Shown: in pieces, positions 1 through 6,931 of the stretch
How the letters are laid out: the number at the start of each line of letters is the position of its first letter
How positions within the stretch are numbered: the stretch's first letter is position 1
Notes under the pieces: model-generated
Database searches by the model: none
What the model was told of the DNA's origin: nothing
Seen by the model: the letters and a program-made list of their open reading frames with translations, nothing else
Program-made: the position numbers and the translations under genes
DNA from: an uncultured bacterium
Lineage (GTDB): Bacteria > Chloroflexota > Anaerolineae > JACIWP01
DNA: 7,367 bases
Direction of reading: 5' to 3'
Assembly: GCA_903872005.1 (NCBI GenBank)
Contig: CAIQJD010000114.1
Location: forward strand, 1 to 7,367

Positions 1-3000
1 ATGGCTGGCCCAGGCCGGCGGATCGGACCGCCGCTCCAGGAGGGCGATATCCCGCTCCGGCGGCAGCAGGTAGGATGTCTTCTGCTCTTTCTTCTTCTCG
101 TGCTTGATGTAGATGCGTACTTTCTTCGTCTCGGTCTTGTTGCCGGCGGCGTCGTACGCGATCACGTGAATCACGTGCGTCTCGGTATAGCCCAACGTGT
201 CCGAGATGATGCCGCGTCCGCCGGCGAACCAGTTGGTGTAGCGATAGCTCCCGTCGGACAACTTGTCCACGATCACCTGCGTGTCGGTGATGACCTTCTC
301 GCCGATGATCGCGCCGCCATTGGTCGGGTCGGTGATCGGCTCGGTGTGTGTGATCACCGTCGGCTCCATACGGATGGTGTCGGACATGGCAATCGTCCAG
401 CGATAATTATAGGGCGCGACGCTGCTGGTTCCCAGCAGGACGTCATCCATGAAGAACTCCATCTTATCCATGAAGGCGTTGTCGGTCGCGTCGGCCTGGA
501 TGCTGACCCATTCTTTGTCTTCCATTTCGTAGACGACGTTCGGCTCCGGGTTGACCAGCTCGACCTTCGGTGCAGCGTTGTCTACGGTCACCTGAATCGC
601 GGCGTCCTCGATGCCGCCGTCATTGCGCACCACGCGCAGTTGCAGCGTATACAGCCCTTCCAGGCCGGTCACGTCCCAGAAATCGAGCTGCCCCCGATCT
701 ACCTGGTTGCCGTGATCGCCGCCAATCTGCGCCCATTCGGTCGGGTTCAAGCCCTTGCCAAATTCCAGGCGCCACAGGCGGAAGTCCGAAGACCTGGCGT
801 TGCCGGAGATGACGATGCCTTTGCTGATGTACGACATGGGCGCCGGCTCGCTGATGGCGACATCGCCGGTGGCCGGCCCGGGCCCGTACTGGTCGTCATA
901 CTGCCGCGGCGGCTGGGCGATTTCGTTGGCCCGGACGTAGTCGGCCGCCTCTGGCGGGTAGATGGCGAAGACTTTCTCTTCGACCAGCTCGGGCGGGGTG
1001 TAGATCGTCGCCAGCTTGCCGGTCTCTTTGTTGATCTTGAAGGGCTGATGCACGTTGCACGTGACCGTCGGGGCCGTCCCCTTGATGAAGACCTCGCGCA
1101 CGCGATTGGGGCAGTATTGCGTCGCCTTCAAGCCGGAGACGGCGCAGACTTCCGCTTCTTCGATGTTGCCGGGGCGCGTGAATGGCTCAATCGCCAGGCC
1201 GCGGTGCAGATATTCCATGACTTCGTTCCAGATGGGCGCAGCGCCCAGGGAACCGGCGATGCGTTCCATGGACGTATTGTCGGCGTTGCCTACCCAGACC
1301 CCCACCACGTACTGCGGCGTGTAGCCCATCGTCCAGGCGTCTTTGTAGCGGTCGGTCGTGCCGGTCTTGGAGGCGGCCGGCCGGTCTTTCAGTTGCAGCT
1401 TGCTGCCATATCCGAAGGCCGGCGCGCGGGCGGCGTCGTCCGAGAGGATGTTCGTGACGAGATACGCAAGCTCTGGCGAGAGGATGTTGCGCGATTCGGG
1501 CCGGTCATAGACCTTCAAGACGTTGCCTTTGCGGTCTTCGACGCGCAAGATCCCCACCGGCTCGACTTCGCGGAAGCCGGCGCGGCGCTGTTCGGCCGGC
1601 ACGGCCTGCCCGATCATGACGCCGTTGTTGGCGAAGACGCCATAGGCGAAAGTATGATCCAACAGGCGCACTTCGCCGCCGCCCAGGGTCAGGCTCAGGC
1701 CATAGTACTCGCCGGTCAGGGTGTTGATGCCCATGCGGTGCGCAGTGTTGAGGACATTCTTGATGCCGGCTTTGCCCATGGCCCAGACGGCCGGGATATT
1801 GTAGGAACACGCCAGCGCCTGACGGATACGCACCGGGCCATGATACTTGCGGTCGTAGTTCTCGGGCACGTAGGCCGCCAGGTTGGGCGGGTCGGGGAAT
1901 GCAGTACGCACATCCAGGACCATGCTCGCCGGCGTGTAACCCTGCGAGAAGAGCGTCACATAGGTGAAGGGCTTGAAGGATGAGCCGGGCTGCCGGTCGG
2001 CCAACGCCATGTTGACCTGCCCATCAATCTCCTTGTTATTGTAGTCCACGCTGCCGAGCATGGAGAGGACTTCGCCCGTGCGCGGTCGGATGACGACGAC
2101 GGCGGCGTTGGTCACCTTCGTATCGGGACTCTTGTTGTCCTTCTGCAGCTTCTCGACGTTGACGCGCGCGACTTCCTCGACTTTGTGCTGCAGGTCCAGG
2201 TCCAATGTGGTATAAACGCGCAAGCCGCCGCCATAGACCAGGTCAGCGCCGAATTCTTCTTCCAGCTTTTTACGCACGTAGAGGGAGAAGTGCGGGGCTT
2301 CCTGCGCCTCGAAGCGGGTGTTCAGGGTGGGGCGGATGACCAGATCTTCGGCGAAGGCTTGATCGGCTTCAGCCTTACTGATGTAGCCGGCGACCGCCAT
2401 CTGGTCGAGCACGATGCGCTGGCGCGATTTCGCCAGATCGGGATTGTCAATCGGATTCAGGCCGGGATATTGGGGAATGGCGGCCAGCATGGCTGCTTCC
2501 GCCAGATCAATCTGGCCTACCGGCTTGCTATAATAGACCTGCGCGGCCGCTTCCACGCCGTAGGCGAAGTTGCCGTAGAAGTTGTAGTTCAGGTACCATT
2601 CCAGGATCTGATCCTTGCCATCCCGGCCGGGGTAGCGCCGCGTGATCTCCATGGCCGAAATGGCCTCTTTGATCTTGCGCGAATACTCCTGCTTGTAGCG
2701 GTCTTCGGCCGGGATGAGTACGTTCTTGACAAGCTGCTGTGTGATGGAGCTGCCGCCCTGCACCGGCAGGCCGCGCAGGTTGTTCCACACAGCGCGCGCC
2801 AGCCCTTCAAAGTTCACGCCGGGGTTTTCGTAGAAAGTGCGGTCTTCCAGGGCGACAGTCGCCTGACGCAGCGTCAGCGGGATCTCATTGATCTTCATAT
2901 ACGTGCGGTCGCCGCGATTGGGTCGGGGGTCAAAGACCTCGTAGAGCAAATGCTGGCCCGTGCGGTCATAGATCTTGGTGGTCTCGAATTCTTCCTGGGC

Positions 3001-3210
3001 AATCTCGATCTTCTCCGGGTCGGGCAGGTCTTGGGCGAAATAGGCGTACACGCCGGCGACGGCGGCGACGCCGGTGAAGACCAGGGCGAGATTGGCCAGG
3101 ACGATGAACGCCAGCACTCCCACGGCGACGCGGAGGACGAGGCGGCCGACGCCGCTATGGCCCCGCCGGCGCTGCCGGTGAATGATGACCTTCCTGCGCG
3201 AAACGTCCAT
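1..3210 (-). CDS. Bifunctional class A penicillin-binding protein (PBP1A family), 3' end outside window
   Basis: This is a membrane-anchored peptidoglycan synthase that polymerises lipid II (GT51 glycosyltransferase) and cross-links stem peptides (transpeptidase), acting on the outer face of the membrane. I translated 1070 residues from ATG 3210 with no stop. A basic N-terminus leads into a hydrophobic segment at about residues 23-58. GT51 motifs: ED..F at 122-126 (E122 the expected catalytic Glu), GGSSITQQ at 152-159, RKIKEA at 178-183. Transpeptidase motifs: SSFK with Ser410/Lys413, SYN at 469-471, KTGT at 615-618. A Cys-containing segment (C689, C700, C718) follows, as in many PBP1A proteins. 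Two beta-rich, Ig-like regions (about 795-877 and 880-1035) precede a basic tail. GGAAGGAA upstream supports this start. Usual PBP1A proteins have about 700-900 residues, so this is an extended version, of the kind called mrcA or ponA elsewhere. All catalytic residues are present. Confidence 0.96.
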   Translation of the reverse strand, partial: MDVSRRKVIIHRQRRRGHSGVGRLVLRVAVGVLAFIVLANLALVFTGVAAVAGVYAYFAQDLPDPEKIEIAQEEFETTKIYDRTGQHLLYEVFDPRPNRGDRTYMKINEIPLTLRQATVALEDRTFYENPGVNFEGLARAVWNNLRGLPVQGGSSITQQLVKNVLIPAEDRYKQEYSRKIKEAISAMEITRRYPGRDGKDQILEWYLNYNFYGNFAYGVEAAAQVYYSKPVGQIDLAEAAMLAAIPQYPGLNPIDNPDLAKSRQRIVLDQMAVAGYISKAEADQAFAEDLVIRPTLNTRFEAQEAPHFSLYVRKKLEEEFGADLVYGGGLRVYTTLDLDLQHKVEEVARVNVEKLQKDNKSPDTKVTNAAVVVIRPRTGEVLSMLGSVDYNNKEIDGQVNMALADRQPGSSFKPFTYVTLFSQGYTPASMVLDVRTAFPDPPNLAAYVPENYDRKYHGPVRIRQALACSYNIPAVWAMGKAGIKNVLNTAHRMGINTLTGEYYGLSLTLGGGEVRLLDHTFAYGVFANNGVMIGQAVPAEQRRAGFREVEPVGILRVEDRKGNVLKVYDRPESRNILSPELAYLVTNILSDDAARAPAFGYGSKLQLKDRPAASKTGTTDRYKDAWTMGYTPQYVVGVWVGNADNTSMERIAGSLGAAPIWNEVMEYLHRGLAIEPFTRPGNIEEAEVCAVSGLKATQYCPNRVREVFIKGTAPTVTCNVHQPFKINKETGKLATIYTPPELVEEKVFAIYPPEAADYVRANEIAQPPRQYDDQYGPGPATGDVAISEPAPMSYISKGIVISGNARSSDFRLWRLEFGKGLNPTEWAQIGGDHGNQVDRGQLDFWDVTGLEGLYTLQLRVVRNDGGIEDAAIQVTVDNAAPKVELVNPEPNVVYEMEDKEWVSIQADATDNAFMDKMEFFMDDVLLGTSSVAPYNYRWTIAMSDTIRMEPTVITHTEPITDPTNGGAIIGEKVITDTQVIVDKLSDGSYRYTNWFAGGRGIISDTLGYTETHVIHVIAYDAAGNKTETKKVRIYIKHEKKKEQKTSYLLPPERDIALLERRSDPPAWASH

Positions 3211-3220
3211 ACGAACGGGA

Positions 3221-3228
3221 TTCCTTCC
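3221..3228 (-). promoter_or_regulatory. Ribosome binding site of the PBP gene
   Basis: On the minus strand this reads GGAAGGAA, a good Shine-Dalgarno sequence, with 10 nt to the ATG at 3210. It supports that start. An ATG at 3230 lies in another frame and its reading frame carries no PBP motifs. No in-frame ATG, GTG or TTG is seen upstream in the leader. Confidence 0.65.
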
Positions 3229-3249
3229 ATCAGCAAGTTTTGCGCCGCC

Positions 3250-3270
3250 GCCGGCGGGAAAGTCGCCGGC
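3250..3270 (-). promoter_or_regulatory. Hairpin in the PBP 5' leader
   Basis: The arms GCCGGCG (3250-3256) and CGCCGGC (3264-3270) are perfect 7-bp inverted repeats around a 7-nt loop. They fall between the predicted PBP transcription start (about 3278) and the ribosome binding site. The arms contain GCCGGC, which is very common throughout this window, so chance is a real alternative to a regulatory role. Confidence 0.35.
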
Positions 3271-3284
3271 CGGCGCTGGAGCGT

Positions 3285-3313
3285 ATACTAACAGATAAAG
3301 AGGAAATTGACAA
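3285..3313 (-). promoter_or_regulatory. Predicted sigma70-type promoter of the PBP gene
   Basis: On the minus strand, TTGTCA (3313-3308; 5 of 6 matches to TTGACA) is separated by exactly 17 bp from TAGTAT (3290-3285; 4 of 6 matches to TATAAT). Transcription would start near 3278 and give a leader of about 68 nt. The stretch is clearly AT-richer than its surroundings. It is predicted from sequence only. Confidence 0.5.
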
Positions 3314-3341
3314 GGCTCGCGCCCCACGGTCGGCCCTCGAT

Positions 3342-3370
3342 TTGACGAAGGGGCTTCATTCTAGTATCAT
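3342..3370 (+). promoter_or_regulatory. Predicted sigma70-type promoter of the prfA operon
   Basis: TTGACG (3342-3347; 5 of 6) and TATCAT (3365-3370; 5 of 6) are separated by 17 bp, which is close to the ideal vegetative promoter. The start site would be near 3377, with a leader of about 74 nt. The -35 box lies 28 bp from the -35 box of the divergent PBP promoter, so a protein bound between them could affect both. Confidence 0.6.
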
Positions 3371-3386
3371 ATCGGTCATCAGCGTC

Positions 3387-3411
3387 AGCGCCGCAGATCA
3401 TCTGCGGCGCT
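3387..3411 (+). promoter_or_regulatory. Perfect 12-bp-arm inverted repeat in the prfA leader
   Basis: AGCGCCGCAGAT (3387-3398) and ATCTGCGGCGCT (3400-3411) are exact reverse complements around a single C. It starts about 10 nt after the predicted transcription start and ends 39 nt before the prfA ATG. It could be a stable 5' RNA hairpin or, as DNA, an operator placed to block the polymerase. A classic terminator is unlikely because only TCCGTTT follows, with no U tract. The structure is seen directly; its role is unknown. Confidence 0.6.
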
Positions 3412-3450
3412 CCGTTTGAAATCGGCAATTGCAGCGAAAGGCGGCAAGCG

Positions 3451-4521
3451 ATGTTTGATAAACTTGCCCGGATTAACGCACGTTACGAAGAGCTGGGCCG
3501 GCTGATGGCCGACTCCGCTCTGGCCTCTGAACCGCAGAAGATCGTCGCCTATGCCCAGGAACGCGCCGAGCTGGAAGAGCTGGCCGAGGCGTACCATCGT
3601 TACCAGCATATTACGCAACAGATGGAAAGCGCCCGCGCCTTGCTGACGGAGGACCAGGACGCCGAAATGGTCGAGCTGGCCCGCGAAGAGCTGGCGGCCC
3701 TGGAGCAGGATCAGGACGCTCTGCAAGTCACGTTGAAGCAGCTCTTGCTGCCCAAGGACCGGCGCGATGAGCGGAACGTCTTCCTGGAAATCCGCGCCGG
3801 CGCCGGCGGCGACGAAGCCGGCCTCTTTGCTGCTGATCTCTTCCGCATGTACAGCCGCTACGCCGAGTCGCGGCGCTGGAAGGTCGAAGTCCTCTCGCGC
3901 AACGAGTCGGGCATCGGCGGCTTCAAAGAGATCATCGCCATGATCAAGGGCAAGGGCGCGTACTCGCGCCTCAAGTATGAGAGCGGCGTGCATCGCGTCC
4001 AGCGCGTGCCGGAGACCGAGACCGCCGGTCGTATCCATACGTCTACGGCCACGGTCGCCGTCCTGCCCGAAGTGGATGAAGTGGATGTGCAGATCAACCC
4101 GGAAGAAATCCGCATTGACGTCTTCCGCTCCTCCGGCCACGGCGGCCAATCGGTCAATACCACCGATTCGGCCGTGCGTATCACGCATATCCCTACCGGC
4201 ATGATCATCTCCTGCCAGGACGAACGCTCGCAGCTTCAGAACAAGCTACGCGCCATGTCCGTCTTGCGGGCGCGCCTGTACGAAATCGAGGCGGAGAAGC
4301 AGCGCTCGGAAGTCGAAGAGGCGCGGCGCGACCAGGTTGGCAGCGGCGACCGCTCCGAGAAGATTCGCACTTACAACTTCCCGCAGAGCCGCGTCACTGA
4401 CCATCGTATTGGCCTGACCAGCTATCGCCTGGAAGATGTGCTGGCCGGCAATCTGGATGACTTCATCGAGGGATTGGCGACCGAAGACCAGGCGCGCCGG
4501 CTGGCGGCGCTGGACGCGTGA
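3451..4521 (+). CDS. prfA: Peptide chain release factor 1 (RF1)
   Basis: This class I release factor recognises UAA and UAG in the ribosomal A site and triggers hydrolysis of peptidyl-tRNA. The 356-residue product has the usual RF1 length. A helical, charged N-terminal domain covers about residues 1-100. The conserved segment RAGAGGDEA starts at 115. The stop-codon-reading tripeptide is PET (187-189), matching the PxT type of RF1 and not the SPF of RF2. The catalytic GGQ is at 231-233 within [10 protein letters not shown], followed by the basic [12 protein letters not shown] segment typical of the family. The ATG is preceded by AAAGG (3437-3441) at 9 nt. It is the first gene of the operon, and its TGA overlaps the GTG start of prmC, whose product methylates Gln233. 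The frame is intact and nothing is missing. Confidence 0.98.
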   Translation: MFDKLARINARYEELGRLMADSALASEPQKIVAYAQERAELEELAEAYHRYQHITQQMESARALLTEDQDAEMVELAREELAALEQDQDALQVTLKQLLLPKDRRDERNVFLEIRAGAGGDEAGLFAADLFRMYSRYAESRRWKVEVLSRNESGIGGFKEIIAMIKGKGAYSRLKYESGVHRVQRVPETETAGRIHTSTATVAVLPEVDEVDVQINPEEIRIDVFRSSGHGGQSVNTTDSAVRITHIPTGMIISCQDERSQLQNKLRAMSVLRARLYEIEAEKQRSEVEEARRDQVGSGDRSEKIRTYNFPQSRVTDHRIGLTSYRLEDVLAGNLDDFIEGLATEDQARRLAALDA

Positions 4522-5420
4522 ACGCCGCGCCCGTCGCCGGCCTGACGGTAGCGGCCGCGCGGCGCGACGCGATAGATCGCCTGACCCGGGCCGGCGCCGA
4601 TGCGCCGGCTTTGGACGCCGAACTCCTTCTGGCCCACGTTTTGGGTTGCGACCGGGTCGCCCTGTTGACGCGGCCAGAGCGCCGGCTGACCGACGCCGAG
4701 GCGCGCCAGGTCGAGCAGCTCATCGGCCGGCGGGCCGGGCGCGAACCCCTGGCCTACATCCTCGGTCGCAAGGAATTCTTCGGCCTCGAACTGGAAATCG
4801 GCCCCGGCGTCTTGATACCGCGCCCAGAGACCGAAGAGCTGGTCGAGCGGGCGCTGGATTGGCTGCGCCGGCGCGATCTGGCCGCGCCGTGGATCGCCGA
4901 CGTGGGGACGGGGAGCGGGGCCATCGCGATTGCCCTGGCGAGCGCCTGGCCGGCGGCGCGCGCTTTTGCCATCGAACTATCGCCGGCGGCGGCCGCGCTG
5001 GCGCAGCGTAATATCGAGCGGCACGGCCTGACGCAACGCATCACCCTGTTGGCCGGCGATCTCCTTGCCCCCTTGCCGCAGCCGGTTGACCTCATCGTCG
5101 CCAATCTCCCGTACATTGCCGCGCCGGATATCGAGACGCTGATGCCCGAAGTCGCCTGTCACGAGCCGCGCCTGGCTCTGGATGGGGGGCCGGATGGCCT
5201 GGGTGTGATCCGCCGGCTCCTGACGCAAGCGCCGGCGCATCTGCGCCCCGGCGGCGCGCTCTGCCTGGAGATCGGCGCCGGCCAGGGGCCGCTAGCGCGC
5301 GCCAGCGCCGCGGCGGCTTTCCTGGCGGCGCAAGTCGCCGTCTATCCCGATCTGGCCGGCCATGATCGTATCCTGGTCGTTGAAACGTCTGCCGGAGGCG
5401 CGCCATGCCTTATCGCCTGA
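4518..5420 (+). CDS. prmC: Release factor glutamine N5-methyltransferase PrmC (HemK)
   Basis: This enzyme transfers methyl from S-adenosylmethionine to the glutamine of the GGQ motif in RF1 and RF2, raising termination efficiency. The 300-residue product has an N-terminal helical substrate-binding domain (about 1-85), then [14 protein letters not shown] (97-110), the SAM-binding loop DVGTGSGA (128-135), an acidic residue ending motif II (E153) and the active-site motif NLPY (196-199). Most PrmC proteins have NPPY here; the Asn and Tyr are kept. The GTG start shares four bases (GTGA) with the prfA stop, and I see no clear ribosome binding site, so translation probably depends on coupling to prfA. 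The last 16 nt overlap the next gene. The neighbour prfA makes the assignment to PrmC secure over other N-methyltransferases. Confidence 0.96.
   Translation: MNAAPVAGLTVAAARRDAIDRLTRAGADAPALDAELLLAHVLGCDRVALLTRPERRLTDAEARQVEQLIGRRAGREPLAYILGRKEFFGLELEIGPGVLIPRPETEELVERALDWLRRRDLAAPWIADVGTGSGAIAIALASAWPAARAFAIELSPAAAALAQRNIERHGLTQRITLLAGDLLAPLPQPVDLIVANLPYIAAPDIETLMPEVACHEPRLALDGGPDGLGVIRRLLTQAPAHLRPGGALCLEIGAGQGPLARASAAAAFLAAQVAVYPDLAGHDRILVVETSAGGAPCLIA
5394..5398 (+). promoter_or_regulatory. Ribosome binding site of the HAD gene inside prmC
   Basis: GGAGG lies 6 nt before the ATG at 5405, within the last codons of prmC. It fixes the start of the HAD gene and so the 16-nt overlap between the two genes. 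Confidence 0.7.
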
Positions 5421-6211
5421 TCGCCGCCGATCTCGATGGCACCCTGATGGGCGAAGACGTCGCCATATCGCCGGCCGTCCTGGCCGCGGCCCAGAAGGTC
5501 ATGGCGCGCGGCGCATTCTTCACCATCGCCACAGGCCGCACCATTGAAGGCGCGACGCCTCACGCTCAACGCCTGGGCATCAATGCGCCGGCGATCCTCT
5601 ATCAGGGCGGCGAAATCCGCGACCTGCGCGCCGGCGTCAGCATCTTTCGGGCCGCCATCCCCCTGTTGGTCGCCCAGCCATTCATCGCCGCCATCAGCGC
5701 GCTGGGCCTGCACCTGAACGTTTATCTGGACGGAGGCGTCTACGCCGCCGCGCAGACGCCCGGCGCAGACTTCTACACCAGCCTGAACGGGACGCGCATC
5801 GAGGCGGTCGGCGATCTGGCGGCCTTTGTGCGCCGGCCGCCGGCCAAAATGCTCATCATCGCCGAGCCGGCGCGCCTGGACGATCTGGCGCCGACCTTGC
5901 GGGCGGAATTCGCCGGCCGGCTCCAGATTGTGCGCTCTCATGCCCGGTTCCTGGAAGCCATTCCGCCGGAAGCCAACAAGGGGCGCGGCCTGCAACGTCT
6001 GGCGGCTCATCTCGGCGTAGCGCAAGCCGAAACCGTCGCCATCGGCGATAACGACAATGATATGGAAATGGTGGCCTGGGCCGGCCTGGGGATCGCCATG
6101 GGCAACGCCACGCCGGCGGTGCGCGGCGCGGCGGTCGCCATCGCGCCGCCGGTGACGCAAGACGGCGCGGCCTGGGCCATCGAGACGCTGGTGTTGCCGG
6201 CTCTGGCCTGA
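5405..6211 (+). CDS. HAD-superfamily hydrolase, Cof-type (IIB) sugar-phosphatase-like
   Basis: This is a likely cytosolic Mg-dependent phosphatase of the Cof/YidA-like group, 268 residues, which is usual for that group. Motif I is DLDGT (nucleophile D9, acid/base D11). Motif II is the ATGR segment (Thr43). Motif III is Lys192 in NKGRGL. Motif IV is GDNDND (214-219, D215 and D219). A cap domain of about 110-120 residues sits between motifs II and III, as in type C2B caps. All catalytic residues are present, so it should be active, but the substrate cannot be read from the sequence; sugar phosphates or flavin/pyridoxal phosphates are typical of the family. Its ATG lies inside the end of prmC and it ends 18 nt before tsaC, so it is transcribed with the translation genes. 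Whether it serves them or RpiB is unknown. Confidence 0.9.
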   Translation: MPYRLIAADLDGTLMGEDVAISPAVLAAAQKVMARGAFFTIATGRTIEGATPHAQRLGINAPAILYQGGEIRDLRAGVSIFRAAIPLLVAQPFIAAISALGLHLNVYLDGGVYAAAQTPGADFYTSLNGTRIEAVGDLAAFVRRPPAKMLIIAEPARLDDLAPTLRAEFAGRLQIVRSHARFLEAIPPEANKGRGLQRLAAHLGVAQAETVAIGDNDNDMEMVAWAGLGIAMGNATPAVRGAAVAIAPPVTQDGAAWAIETLVLPALA

Positions 6212-6229
6212 GCCGGCCGGGAGGGAGCC

Positions 6230-6895
6230 ATGACCCAATATTGCGACGCGCCTCGGTCGGGCAACGTGCCCATCCTGGCGGCCGACGATCCGGCCGGCCT
6301 GGATTTGGCCGTTGATCTGTTGCGCCGCGGCCGGCTGGTCGCCTTTCCCACCGATACCGTCTATGGCATCGGCGCCGATGCGCGTCAGACCGACTCCATC
6401 GCCGAAATCTATATCGCCAAAGGGCGTCCGCCGGAGAAGGCCATCCCGCTCCTGGTAGCCGATGTGAGCGATATGCAGCCCTACGTCGCGCACATCCCCG
6501 ATGCGGCGCGCCGGCTGATAGATGCTTTCTGGCCCGGCGGGTTGACCCTGGTGCTGCCCATCGCCGCCGGCGCGCCGGCTATCATCAGCGCCGGCCCGGG
6601 TATTGCCGTCCGAATGCCCGATCACCCGACGCCGCTGGCCCTGATCCGCCGGCTGGGCGCGCCCCTGGCTGCCACCTCGGCCAACCGCAGCGGCCATGCC
6701 GACCCCCTGACCGCCGGCGCGGTGGCCGAACAACTCGGCCGGCGCATCGAGCTGATCCTGGATGGCGGCCCCACTCCTGGCGGCCGCGCTTCCACCGTAT
6801 TGGATTTGACCGCGCAGCCGGCGCGCCTCCTGCGGGTCGGGCCATTTTCGGCCGCGCAGTTGCGCGCCGTCATCGGGGACATCTTGGAGCCATAG
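6230..6895 (+). CDS. tsaC: L-threonylcarbamoyladenylate synthase (TsaC/Sua5/YwlC family)
   Basis: This enzyme makes threonylcarbamoyl-AMP from threonine, bicarbonate and ATP. That is the first step of the t6A37 modification of tRNAs reading ANN codons, with TsaD, TsaB and TsaE acting next. The 221-residue product is one YrdC domain, closer in length to TsaC than to two-domain Sua5 (about 340 residues). Motifs: FPTDTVYGIG (39-48), KGR (64-66) with K70, WPGGLTLVL (101-109), the RMPDH segment (128-132), TSAN (149-152) and STV (188-190). These are the nucleotide- and threonine-binding elements of the family. An excellent ribosome binding site, GGGAGG (6219-6224), precedes the ATG by 5 nt. About 20 extra N-terminal residues precede the conserved domain. 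It fits well beside prfA and prmC as another translation-fidelity gene. Confidence 0.96.
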   Translation: MTQYCDAPRSGNVPILAADDPAGLDLAVDLLRRGRLVAFPTDTVYGIGADARQTDSIAEIYIAKGRPPEKAIPLLVADVSDMQPYVAHIPDAARRLIDAFWPGGLTLVLPIAAGAPAIISAGPGIAVRMPDHPTPLALIRRLGAPLAATSANRSGHADPLTAGAVAEQLGRRIELILDGGPTPGGRASTVLDLTAQPARLLRVGPFSAAQLRAVIGDILEP

Positions 6896-6931
6896 AGCGA
6901 CAGGAAAAGTAACCAGAAAGGACGGAACAGC

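Noticed and set aside
1..1983. 660-codon open frame on the plus strand
   Set aside because: It is antisense to the PBP gene, whose minus-strand translation shows all catalytic motifs. The plus-strand product has no recognisable domain and its composition (Val, Asp, Gly, Arg, His) is typical of an antisense frame in GC-rich DNA.
2185..3291. 368-codon open frame on the plus strand
   Set aside because: It is also antisense to the PBP gene, runs across the PBP promoter region, and has no family motif.
3387..3418. Rho-independent terminator or attenuator in the prfA leader
   Set aside because: The stem is strong, but only three consecutive T follow and no alternative pairing or leader peptide was seen.
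3385..4188. 267-codon open frame on the minus strand opposite prfA
   Set aside because: It is a shadow of prfA. It also covers the leader hairpin, and no motif is visible.
6896..6931. Terminator or promoter between tsaC and rpiB
   Set aside because: The 36-nt gap shows only a ribosome binding site (6915-6922). There is no stem with a U tract and no paired -35/-10 boxes.
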